Shown here piece after piece: positions 19,808-30,400 of a DNA stretch of 64,000 nt. Positions within the stretch are counted from its first letter, which is position 1, and every line of letters starts with the position of its first letter. Origin of the DNA: Spinellus fusiger (Eukaryota > Mucoromycota > Mucoromycetes > Mucorales > Phycomycetaceae); the NCBI GenBank assembly GCA_025094145.1, contig JALLLS010000016.1:186001-250000 (forward strand), given 5' to 3'. The notes beneath the pieces are model-generated. The model did no database searches and had not been told where the DNA came from. It saw only the letters and a program-made list of their open reading frames with translations. The translations under genes and the position numbers were made by a program.

Positions 19808-21149
19808 GTCACGCAAAATTAGAAAGTATACGATTTTCATTTTTGAAATTCTGAAAAAAAACATGCTTTACGGATATAAATGTTACGACCTCAAAACACA
19901 TACTAATGACTTCAAATTCAACACAAAGTTAGTTTAACATATTGTTTATATTAATATATATATATAAGTTTTTATTTAATATTTTGTTGGGCCACCTTTG
20001 GCATCAATGACTGCCTGGTAATGATCCTTCATTGAGCCCACTAAATGTTCGACAAGATCAACGTGGATATTTCTCCAAGCTTTTTCTATATCTGTCTTGA
20101 TCTCATCGATATTATTAATACCGGCCCTCTTGTTATTGATAAGCTCATCAAGACAGCTCCAGAGATGTTCAATGGGGTTGAGGTCAGGACTTTGGGCAGG
20201 CCAGTAATCAAAGCGCCTGATTGCATGTGTCTCTTTTCCACCATGTTGTATAGCCACTTTTATGGCAGCTATCCCCATCTTCTTGGAATATGAAGTCTCT
20301 GTCCTCTTTCTCATTCAATTCAATGAACCACGGTAGAAATTTCCCTGCCAAAATGTTGATGTATACATCCTGATTTACAGTGCCATAAATAAAGACCAAA
20401 AGGCCCAAATCCACACGCCCAGAAACAGCTCCAGATCATTATGCTACCTTTCCCCCATTTGGTTATAGGTATGATATGAGCAGTCTTATACCTCTCTTCT
20501 ATCTTTCGAATCACTCTGGCTCCTCCCTGGTAACCCTCTACTTCAAACCGTGACTCATCAGACCATACAACGCGTCTCCAGTCCTCAGGAGTCCAATTGA
20601 CCCGTTCCTTTGCCCAACAAAGCCATTTCTTCATATTTTCTTCAGATAACCTTGGCTTGTGTGCTGCAAAGTAGGAATCATACCCAACCTGGTATATGTA
20701 TTTGATGAATGTTGCTCTACATATGATTATCTGATATGCCTTAAGTTCAAAATTTATGAGGTTATAGGAGGCAAATGAGTTGCCTCTTAGAATGGCCTCA
20801 AGTCGTCTGAGGTCTCTCTCGTTAAGTTTTTTTGGTGCACCAGAACTAGGTCTTGGTAGAGGTGTACCAGTGGTCTTGATTCTACTAATGGTCTTTTGGA
20901 CAGTAGACTTGCTAATGCCAATGACCTTTGAAATGGCACCCATGGAGTATTTTTCTTTTTTAAGCCAGTAAACACCCCAGTACTCTTTTTCTTCAAGATT
21001 ATCATAAACTCTTGAGTTTCTAGTTGAGGATTCTGCGTTTGACATTTGAGATTGTTTAATGGAATATGATTCTGTGGTAAAAAGAAGAAGAGTCATGTTT
21101 AAAAATGTATAAATTAGGGGGTCGTATGCTTTCTAATTTTGTGTGGCTG
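19808..21149 (-). mobile_element. Tc1-type DNA transposon, ~1.34 kb, inactivated
   Basis: Terminal inverted repeats are visible. The left end at 19808 reads GTCACGCAAAATTAGAAAG and the right end (reverse complement from 21149) reads CAGCCACACAAAATTAGAAA. TA flanks at 19806-19807 and 21150-21151. Length, TIRs and target site fit the Tc1 superfamily. The left end seems to lack the first two bases (CA) present on the right, perhaps because the MITE sits directly against it. It carries one transposase gene on the minus strand, broken by frameshifts. Confidence 0.85.
19976..21096 (-). pseudogene. Tc1 transposase, two frameshifts
   Basis: Reading down from 21096, the first frame gives an N-terminal helix-turn-helix (KEKYSMGAISKVIGISKSTV), a Pro/Arg-rich linker (TGTPLPRPSSGAPKKL), a second HTH and the first catalytic motif VVWSDESRFEVEG near 20560. 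Near 20400 the frame shifts to one containing FIFQEDGDSCHK, the second catalytic Asp region. Near 20220 it shifts again to YWPAQSPDLNPIEHLW with the final Glu, ending VIDAKGGPTKY at 19976. All three acidic residues are present, so decay is recent and mainly two indels. Family: IS630-Tc1-mariner, DDE type. It is the best-preserved transposase in the window and ends like relic B. Confidence 0.9.
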
Positions 21150-21151
21150 TA

Positions 21152-22755
21152 CTTATCTTATACTACTATCATGCATACAAAATAACATATCTCTTGGATC
21201 AATGAGTACAAACTTTCCTATGTTTTTCTTAATTCCTTAGAGCTGAAGTGTGTTTATAGACTGAGATTCTTCATCGCCAGCATTACTGAAACATCTACTA
21301 CTACCAATACCACCTTTTTGAGTTTCTTGATTCTATTTTATGACGAAAATACTCATACTATATGTGTGGACACAACCACGAAACTTTATAAACTTGGAAT
21401 CGCCTTAGTTTTTTGTATCTTACAGAAGATGTCTTCAACCTTAGCCCTGATTATTCTTTTGTCTAATCTTTGTCGTGTTGGGTTTTGTAAAATAAGATTG
21501 ATCAAAGCCATAGTATTAATAGACATATTCATTTATAATCGAAAAACAGTTAAACAATTTGAACCTAGGGCTTTCACACATCTTTAATCACTTGTAGTAA
21601 TCTTTGATATATATTTTTGGTTGAAATTGCAGGCGTAATAGATGTTATCTTTGTCAAACATATAGCTCATATCTTATACTTTGAAAAAAAACCTTTATAG
21701 AACCTATTGATGGATCACTCAAAAAATGTGTGAGTATTCTGATCCAATGACTGGAAGCAATAGCCAATATCAAATGTCTATAAGTCTCAGAGATTTCTTC
21801 ATTGATAGCAGTTTTAGTTTCTTCACAGCTATATCAACTCTTTTTTTTTGTTTTGTTTTTTTGTTTTGTTTTTGCTGTGTGAGTTGGTCTACAAACATCC
21901 TAAGCCTACTTTCAAATTCTAAACTGGTATAATCTAGATACACAGTATTTGTATTTGAATAATAAGGCTATGATGGTGTATTGTTAGCTAGTTAGCAATA
22001 CTTTTCTAACTCTTGATGATTCCACTAAAACCTCTTAATCTTTGAAATAAGGGCAAGTGGGACAGTGTACTATTTTATTAGAACTAAGAACACTCTTATG
22101 TAGAATTCCAACTGTGAGTAGTACTCTAAATCAGAATTCAACCCCTATTTAACCTACCAATGAATATATTATTTTTGAAACTGTACAGATGTATAATAAA
22201 TATATAACAAATATATTGACACTAGAGACAAGGATTTCAATGCTTGTACATATTTTAGGCTTCTAATTGAGTCTAGAGACGAGAATTAGACTATAGTTAT
22301 TTTTCATCTATTCAAATACTATACGATGTTAGAGAATAATAAGAAAAAGAGAAAGAGAAAAGGATAATATTATTTCAAGATAGAGAACGATCAAATGTAT
22401 ATGTTGATTCAGATTTAATCTATGAATGAAAATTAAGATCAAAGGAATACTATTGATAACACTTTGTTGATTTTTTTTATTAAAGTGATGTATCTATGAA
22501 TAAATATGATAGTAATAAAACATGAAATATAATAGTAATAAGACATGAAATGTAATAGTAATAAGACATGAAATATAATAAACAGTACGCCTGTAAGTTT
22601 AGTTTTCTTTCTCTTGAGATTTTTTTATAGATAAATAATCAACAAAAAAATATAGAGTTATGAGAATTCAGTAGCTTACCCGTCATAGGAAATATCTATT
22701 GAAATATAAACTTAAGAAATAAAATAGTCAAGCCATGAGAACAAGTACATAGCTT
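21152..22755. other. AT-rich intergenic stretch
   Basis: Contains a T-rich run near 21841-21870 and a 23-bp tandem repeat near 22515-22584. The short frames show no domain character. No gene recognised. Confidence 0.5.
22515..22584. repeat. 23-bp tandem repeat, three units
   Basis: Three near-identical units of the form ACATGAAATATAATAGTAAT, period 23 bp. Confidence 0.8.
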
Positions 22756-23229
22756 GTGTGGCCTATTTTGACGAAAGAATTCAAACTTCACATTCAACTG
22801 AATCACGAGTTTGAAAATAAATACAAAATAAGGACGCCCCATAAAAAAAACAATACCATTTTATTCAATTTCAATAGCATAATGGTCCCACTTTTTGGTA
22901 AAATTCCAAAAAAAAAAAAGTTGGTATCTAACTTATTACTCTCAAAAGTGATTTGATGACTATAGAGAAATCCATTAGACACTTTCATGATGAACGGTGC
23001 TTGTATAGTGTTAAACAACCTTCTTTTTTATAGGCCTACCATAACTATCAAATCATTAGAGTATAGGTATTATAAATATATTTGTCTATGTTTTCTATTC
23101 TCAAATCTCTATTCTAGATGTGGTCTAGTGCTTTCTCACAATACAAAGGATAAACATAATATGAACCCCGAACAATCGCTGACCTACATTTCATCTTTCG
23201 TCAAGGTAGATGATCTTTCATTGGTATAA
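22756..23229 (+). pseudogene. decayed IS630/Tc1-type DDE transposase fragment
   Basis: Two plus-strand frames resemble parts of the DDE_3-type transposase core. 22756-22956 has EFKLHIQLN followed by a Lys-rich stretch, comparable to the family's first-Asp region, where a motif like FKLHIQRN occurs. 22987-23229 starts MMNGACIVLNNLLFYRP and continues YRYYKYICLCF, comparable in order and spacing to the family pattern 'IVMDNAPIH ... GYKCLYLPPYSP'. Catalytic residues are lost and stops separate the parts. It differs from the other transposases here. The match is by eye and weak. Confidence 0.45.
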
Positions 23230-24253
23230 GATAATATTCAGGCAGCGGAGGCTCTACTGTAAATTCTGGTGGAGCCGGTAGGACAGCATTGTGACAATTA
23301 TGCAGCATTCTTAAACAAGTAAGAATGGTGATTATAGCTCCATCTTCACAAAAGTAGCAAAGGTTACATCATTCAGAATAATGCTGTACATGTCTAGATT
23401 ATAATTTATTTTCACTTACAGTATGATAAAAGATATATTTACTGTTTTAATGTCTAATACCATATAAATGATTATAGTGTAAGAGCATAAAAGTTGCTCT
23501 GCACTTTTCATTAGACTTTCCCATACAAATCAGACGCAAGTCATAGTAATTACTCTGAAAGAAGTTTTTATTATATTAATGATTACTATGCAGTACATCA
23601 AGTAGAATGTATATTTTTCATACTAGTGACACTGTACTGCGTTTCTCACTTTTTTTACTATCATACTAAGGTGTGGGAAAATAAAATCATAGTTCATAAG
23701 ACACACACCATTATTATTATTGGACAAAAGAATAAACAACTGACTCTACACAAGAAAAGAACAAGTCTCGACCCAGTGTAAAAACAAGCGCTTTACATGG
23801 TATGAATACTCTTATATAATATATCCAGTGTGGTTTTTTATAGTCTAAGTTATTAATATGTATCAAACTGTTTATGTATTGACTCACTGGCCTTACCTAT
23901 AGTAATGTCACTTTATGAGTTCTTGTGATAATATTAACAACGATAGTAATGGCTACAATATCAGCAATAACACTAACATTTTTATTGACATTATTATTAA
24001 TAAAAAAAAATCCCAGTAACAATAATAGAGCTAACAGTGAGTGGATATGAGTATATTATTGTTATAAATCAACTATCCCATATTTGTTAACCATGAAGAC
24101 ATTTAACAAAGTAATCTTACCGAGGTCTAAATAAATAAGTAAATATACAAATAAATAAAAAGCTATAAAAGAATCACTGTTCTAACACTTAAAGAGATAA
24201 GAAAAATCACCTTTTGCAATTTCTCTCTGCAATTAAAACATAATCAAACCATC
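23230..24253. other. AT-rich intergenic stretch
   Basis: No gene seen. The last 100 bp form the promoter of the gene at 24254, with TATAAAAG at 24164-24171. Confidence 0.5.
24164..24171 (+). promoter_or_regulatory. TATA-like element of the CxxHx4CxxC protein gene
   Basis: TATAAAAG lies 83 nt before the ATG at 24254, at a spacing close to that of the TATA box at 15315. Function inferred from sequence and position. Confidence 0.45.
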
Positions 24254-24670
24254 ATGGATTCACAATTCCCACTTGAAGAAGACACCAACAACTATGTAGA
24301 CTCTTACACAGTGACTATCAATGGGTTTATCTTTTGTACTCGTCATGGCAAAGAAGTGTGTGATAAGTGTCCTATAGACAACCGGTCCTGCAACAATATG
24401 ATGGTTGAGGAAATGCTTCATGATAAGCTCACCGAGGATGAGTTATCAACTAAATGGATGGGAGATGAACGTGACCCCTTCACAGTTTCCCACAAATGGG
24501 TTCGTCTTTCTGGTGGTAAACCTGGCTGTATAGAACACAAAGAAATTGCATGTAATCAATGCTTTGACTGGGGCAACCAACTTTATCGTAGTATTCACGG
24601 AGGACGGAAACCAAGAGTATCGCGTCTTAGTAATAAGAAGAACAAGGAGCATAAAGATACTCTCCACTGA
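24254..24670 (+). CDS. small protein with two CxxHx4CxxC putative zinc motifs
   Basis: A 138-residue intronless frame. Residues 28-39 read C-TR-H-GKEV-C-DK-C and residues 92-103 read C-IE-H-KEIA-C-NQ-C. The same spacing, Cys-x2-His-x4-Cys-x2-Cys, therefore occurs twice, 64 residues apart, and each copy could bind one zinc. Between them is an acidic helix-like segment (VEEMLHDKLTEDELSTKW). The C-terminal 25 residues are basic (GGRKPRVSRLSNKKNKEHK) and could be a nuclear signal or nucleic-acid contact. I do not recognise a named family, although fungal hypothetical proteins with a C-x2-H-x4-C-x2-C start are familiar to me. Convergent with NPT1, 340 bp between stop codons. Function unknown. Confidence 0.75.
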   Translation: MDSQFPLEEDTNNYVDSYTVTINGFIFCTRHGKEVCDKCPIDNRSCNNMMVEEMLHDKLTEDELSTKWMGDERDPFTVSHKWVRLSGGKPGCIEHKEIACNQCFDWGNQLYRSIHGGRKPRVSRLSNKKNKEHKDTLH

Positions 24671-25010
24671 ATCAATTCTCAATCATATCTATATGTTTCT
24701 CTGTTTATAAAACACATACATATTAAAAGAAAAAGAAAAAAAGAAAAAAGAAAAAAAACGATACTTATGATAGCTTACCAACCAATAAAAGCATTGTATT
24801 TTCTCATATACTTATTGAAGTCGTATAGGAATAGGAATAAAAATTAAACAAGACATAATAGCTTACAATAGGCCTTGATCAAATACTTAACTAACAAATC
24901 TTGTAAAAACTTTATAGTCTATCCATCTCTTTGTGCAAAGACTCAGCCCATCTTTTATTTGTAGCCTCTCTATTCAGTATTTTAAAGTATAGAGACATGG
25001 TGTCAACCAT
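24671..25010. other. spacer between convergent genes
   Basis: AT-rich, with an A/G-rich run (AAGAAAAAGAAAAAAAGAAA-like) at about 24725-24760. No gene. It probably holds both 3' ends. Confidence 0.6.
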
Positions 25011-26371
25011 CTAAATTCCCAGTTGCTCTTTGAATTTTCTTACAGTCTCAAGATCAGCACTATTCTTAAGTACATCGTCGCTCAGCTTAATAACGCGCTT
25101 GCCATTGCACTCTTTTACTTTAATCACAATATTCAATGGAGAACTCTTCTGGCTGGGATCGCTTTTCTTAGTAAAATCATTTGTCAAATGGGTACCAACG
25201 CCAAATCCAGCACCAATGCCTGCCTGCTGGGAAAGGTTCTTTAACTGAATTACACGTGCCACATCCAATGAATCAGAGAAAATGATTGATTTAGTACTGG
25301 GATCAATGCCAATCGACTGATAATGATCTACAATGGTTTTTATAAACGCAACAGCATCCCCAGAATCTTGACGAACACCAATGTACTTGTCTGCAATCTC
25401 TTTATCAAAGTCTTGAAGGAATACTTTGGTGGTAAAGGTATCTGTAAGAGCAATACCAAGGTTTCCTTTGTAGGTTGTATACCATCGTTCAAGTGTAGAA
25501 CGGTTAGCATGTCCAACCCCCTCTAATGCAGAAACAGCCATAAAGAACTCGTGCGCTAATAACAAGAAATAAATGAGGAGGATGGTTTGCTGACTATACT
25601 AATCTCTTTCTTTCTACTCTTCTAAAATACTTACCAAGAGTGCCAATAGCCTTCAATCCATACTTTTTTGCAAGATAGACATTGCTAGTACCTGTGACAC
25701 CTCCTTTGTGATTAGGATGCTCTTTAGCAAATGCTTTTTGTTCTGCAGAAATAGCAGCTACAACTATGTCGTGTGTTTTAAAATCACGGCGTCTACGTGT
25801 ACCAAATTCTGAAAAGTGGCAGCCATGAGATAACATCTGTCTAGTTTTCTCTCGGATTCTGTCTTCTTGTCCTTCATAATCCCAATCACAATCAACAAAG
25901 CGGAAGTAGGCTTCTGAAATCAGAGACAACAAGGGCACCTCATATAATATGGTTTCATGCCATAGCCCTTTAATAGTAAGATCAAAGTTTTGGGTGCTTT
26001 CATCAAACTGTGCCTTGACCTGTTCTTGAGGGTGAAATCGAAATTGACTGAGGTACGCGGGGTATGACTCATCAAAAAAGGGGAACTCGCTTATATATTC
26101 ACGTTCGTTTTCTAGCAGTATAAGTGACTCCATGGCTAATACATAAAGAATAGCATAAGAAACATGCTTTTACCATGAATTGCACTGTACCCATAATTTC
26201 CTCCAGAAGCCACTCAAAAGCCTTTTTGTTCAGCTTCATATCTTGATTGCGGTTAGTGAATTGGTATACCACTTGAGCATCCTTATAGTGTTGGAGTACG
26301 CAGTGCTGCATTGTGAATTTGTAAAGATCATTGTCTAGAAGAGATATGGGTCCTCTGTGTGTTTGGTTCAT
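25011..26371 (-). CDS. NPT1: nicotinate phosphoribosyltransferase
   Basis: Three exons: 26371-26191, 26135-25635 and 25555-25011, giving 408 residues (yeast Npt1 has 429). The enzyme joins nicotinate and PRPP to make nicotinate mononucleotide in the Preiss-Handler NAD salvage pathway, using ATP. Visible family motifs are LLDNDLYKFTMQ (11-22), YQFTNR, ILYEVPLLSLISEAYFRFVD, FGTRRRRDF, the GTSNVYLA segment and GTLAHE, in which His229 corresponds to the phosphorylated histidine of the family (His232 in yeast). GVRQDSGD follows at about 287-294. The first intron is best read with a GTACAG donor: this keeps the exact spacing to the yeast protein and the frame, whereas the nearby GTAAAA donor does not fit the acceptor phase. 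Convergent with the zinc-motif gene. Confidence 0.93.
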
Positions 26372-27486
26372 GTTGAATAGCGACTGGACTTCTCATTTCC
26401 TTCTGTTTTATGAGGAACTTCTAGTTCTGAGTTCATTTAGTCATCTCTTAATAAAAATAAAGAGTCACTTCTTACTTTTGCTTATAGGCCAAAAGTCCTC
26501 ATCGTACATTAAATATTAGCTACTAAGAAGCTGAGCAACTAAAACTTAGTTACAAATTGATGTGTAAAAGATATGATAGTTAATTAAATATACTATATTC
26601 TCTTTAGACATGGGTTGCATAAATAATCCGATGACTATAATCAATAGATAATAACTGGTATTTTATTTTCATCCAAAAGATGTTCTTCATTCTCTCTAGA
26701 TATTTAAGTCTATTATACATCTCGACTTGTAACTGTGCATGCATATGAGGTAGTACTGAACAATTTAATGCCTTTGATACTCCGAGATCGATGATGAGAT
26801 GGGAATAATCCAAAAAAAAAGTGGTGACAATCCCAAGAACATTGTTAAAGATAGACTTTCAGTAACTTCACTCAACAACCAGAAAATAAAGTCATTTTTG
26901 AGTATCAGTGTATTATCTATTCAATAAAGTACCTTTGTTTTCATTGAATGTCTATAGCCTATAGTCTATAAAATTAAGGGGAGTGAGGAGAACCTTATCG
27001 ATAAAATAGAAAGTGAAAAGACAAGAACATACCAAAATAATTGAAAAGAGGGATACAGTCAGACATGTACTTATAAGGTTGATAGTTTAGCCTATGCCTT
27101 TGTATCCGTACTGTTTATTTGTAATGAGGCATAAATAACAGAAATCATAACAGAATGCTTTATTATTATTATTATTATTATTTTAAAAGAAAAAGAATCA
27201 ACAGATATCTTGGCACTTCTTTAAATATATCATGCCTTTAATACTCAACTACATACGTAAATGTGCTTGTCTAAATGCATACAGAAGAAGTAGTATATTT
27301 ATGCATACCTGCACCGCATATACATATTAGTTCATCTATAAAGGATATAAAAAAAACACCCCCCTCTTCTATAGAACAGAACAGAACAGAACACACCTCT
27401 TGAATAGTCGTATCAACAAGTGCACTGCTTAAAAGTCTGATGAGGACTATTTATTATGTTTAACGAATCTAAACTATACAAGCTAC
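26372..27486. other. intergenic, NPT1 upstream and DHC1 downstream regions
   Basis: AT-rich with an (ATT)n run near 27163-27182 and a GAACAGAACA run near 27375. No gene seen. Confidence 0.55.
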
Positions 27487-30400
27487 TTAAAATGAAATGA
27501 CGAGTGCAACAGCTCTTTGAGGAATTCTATCTTTTTCTTCTACATTGGCTTTGACATTAATTGTAAAAAGCAAATCAGATCGATCTGCATTTAAGTAGAC
27601 TGGCAAGGCAACCACATTGGCTTTATCCTTCTTTGCATTCTTCACCCATCTTATCTGGATCTTTGGCAGCTTGGTACTGGCCTCAGAAGTTAGGCAGACT
27701 TCATTATTCTTCCATTCACCACCTTCCATACGCATGCCACGAACAAGATATTCACCCATATCGGTAGTATTGGTTTCAGTTTGTCCAATATCAATATCCA
27801 ATATAAGTTCTTCCAGTGACCATTTGTTGCGCTGGGCTGTTGCTTGGCGAGTAGCTGTAACATAGGCTTCAGGGATAAACAATCCACCAATCCATACTTC
27901 ACATTGATCAAAGGACACAGTTTGAGCCATGGCATCCACTTGTTCAAGGCGTAGCTTAAGATCAGCCATCCAAACATTCAAAGAGATATTCTTAGGCACC
28001 TTGTATCGCTTCCAGTGATCAGGAATCAGACCCTTGTTGAGCCAGTCCAATAGTTGACGTAGATAGTTGGTCTGCTTGAGTTCTCCATTGCATACTTTCT
28101 GCAGTGAGATGAGGTCCTCACGAATTGTGCGTAATAATTTACTGGCAATTTGATTTTCACGTTCAAAGAAACGGAATAGTGGGTCCATAATACCAGTAGT
28201 GTCGCGCTGCAAAGCACGAATGCGCTCTGGAAGTAACTCCAGCCAGCCAGAAAGAGAGATGTAAAGTGCACGCATCCAGGCAGGTTGTTGAGACTTGGCT
28301 TGTGTAGATGTATCTTGAGTGTAAGCTACTTCATCATCATCGCTGGTGCTCTTCATCTTGCGGACCTTGGAGAGCAAGGTATTACCCTTGAGTGTCAGCA
28401 ATACCTTTTCAGCATTGCTAGGCAGACCAAGCCAAGTAGGAGGTTCACGGTCAGGAAGTTTATTCACCCATTCCATAAAGTGTTCCATCTTTGTACCCTC
28501 AGGAACCACCAACGAGTCATCAGAGTCATTGCTTACTTTGACTACTTCAAAGTCAAGATCATAACAACGGTGACTGAACAATGTGTTGACAAAAGAGTCC
28601 AGTAAGCGTTGATCGTATTCATTGTCAATGCGACCACCATAGATACTTTGTTTAAGCAGAGATCGGATAGCATCCCATGGAATTTTATCAGGTGAGATGT
28701 TGGCTCTTCCACCAGCAGCTGTTTCCAGCCAGTTATCAATAGTATTAAGACCGCAGTCTTGATCAGAGTCGTTGAATTCATACACCTTGGTCCATCCCAG
28801 AGGTACATATCGCAGACGTTCTTGCACAACAGCATGGAGCCATGCCAGCATAAAGTAAAGACGAGCACGCTCAGTTGGACCACGAGAGAGGCGGGAAGGT
28901 GGAATGCTTCGGAGGGATTCTTGCAAGTTAGCCTTGATACCCGGAGGAGGTTCAAACATAAGAATACGTGACATCCGCAACAGATTAACAGGTACTTTAG
29001 GATTGGTTTCCATTGTCAAGAAGAGACGGAAGTTGCGATGAGGCTTCATACTGTGGAGCTTCTTTTCAAGCTGTCCAAGCCATGAAGGTGCCAAATGTAC
29101 GTTCTTAAGCATGACCCAGTTACCAGTCTTAATAGCCATAGAAATGGCTTGATCTGCCAAAGTAAAACCTTCTGCAGAACCCATGGCAACGGAAGTACAG
29201 CGTGTATTGGAGTCTGCCACCAGGTTGTCCACACGGTAACTGGCATCATAACCAGGCACTGAGCAGAGGGCCAAAGGTGTGCTGCTGTCCACTTCATCAT
29301 TGACAATCTGTTGTAAATTAAGTTCGCCCAAGTTAGCAAAGTCAGGATAGAAGATTTCTGAAGCAAAGATGGTAGCGGCAGGGATAAGACGATCGGGTCG
29401 GAAGCACTTAACCACCAGCATCTTTCTCAGGGCATCAACAGTTTCTATATAAACAAGTAAGTATTTTGTGCATAGAGTGTATTTACTTACTGTTGATACC
29501 AGCTGCTGACCAACAAGAAGGTACAACTGTTTCTGGTTGAACATGGTCTAAGAACTGTCTCCATTCATCTTCATGGGTGTTGATATGTTCAGTCAATCCG
29601 CGGAGGCAATCAAGTCTAGAGAACTCTTTAACCTTTTGGGCTACTTCATCTGATATGAAAGAAGGTAAATTCATACTGGCAGCAGATATAAGTGAACCTG
29701 CGACTACTTCACCACCACTCAGCAAAAAGTCATATTCTGTCTCATCCACATTCTCCTGAGCACCACGTATACGGATCTGACACAAGAGTACAGCAAACAT
29801 AGTGTGATCTTCATGCAACAATGTACGTGAAGCTCGCTTGTAAGCAGCCGAGAACAAATCACAAGATAGAATAGCAAGACGTTCGTTGGAATCTGTAATT
29901 CCCTTGAGATTAGGATTAGCATGCAATACATATTCGAATATCTCATAAAAGAAATCAAGTGAGAACTGGTAAAAGTGATGAATCAAATTGAGTTGCTCCA
30001 TAACAAAGAACACCGAGCTACAAGCATGGGCCAATGGAGTGTATACGGCTGTGGTCTGTTCTACTTCTTGCATAATAACATTGGTTTCGTTCACCTTGTG
30101 TGTAATTTCTGCTGCTTCTTTCTTGAGGGTCTCAAGTGTCTCTATGACCTTATCATCATCTAGAATGTTACCCTTGGATTCATTAAGAGCCTGTAGCAAA
30201 GATTTCTCAAGGTGGCGCAATTTAAGTTGGAATTCACCCTGTAGCTTGATAAGGTCTGTACGGCGTTGATCAACATCGGGACGCTCAGATTTAAGAACCT
30301 TGTTAAGACATTGACTCTGAAGACTGCCTCTTGTCACTGTGAAGTTGACAAATGTCACACGGGAGCAGATGTCAGGAGCAAAGTTAACGGAAGGATCACG

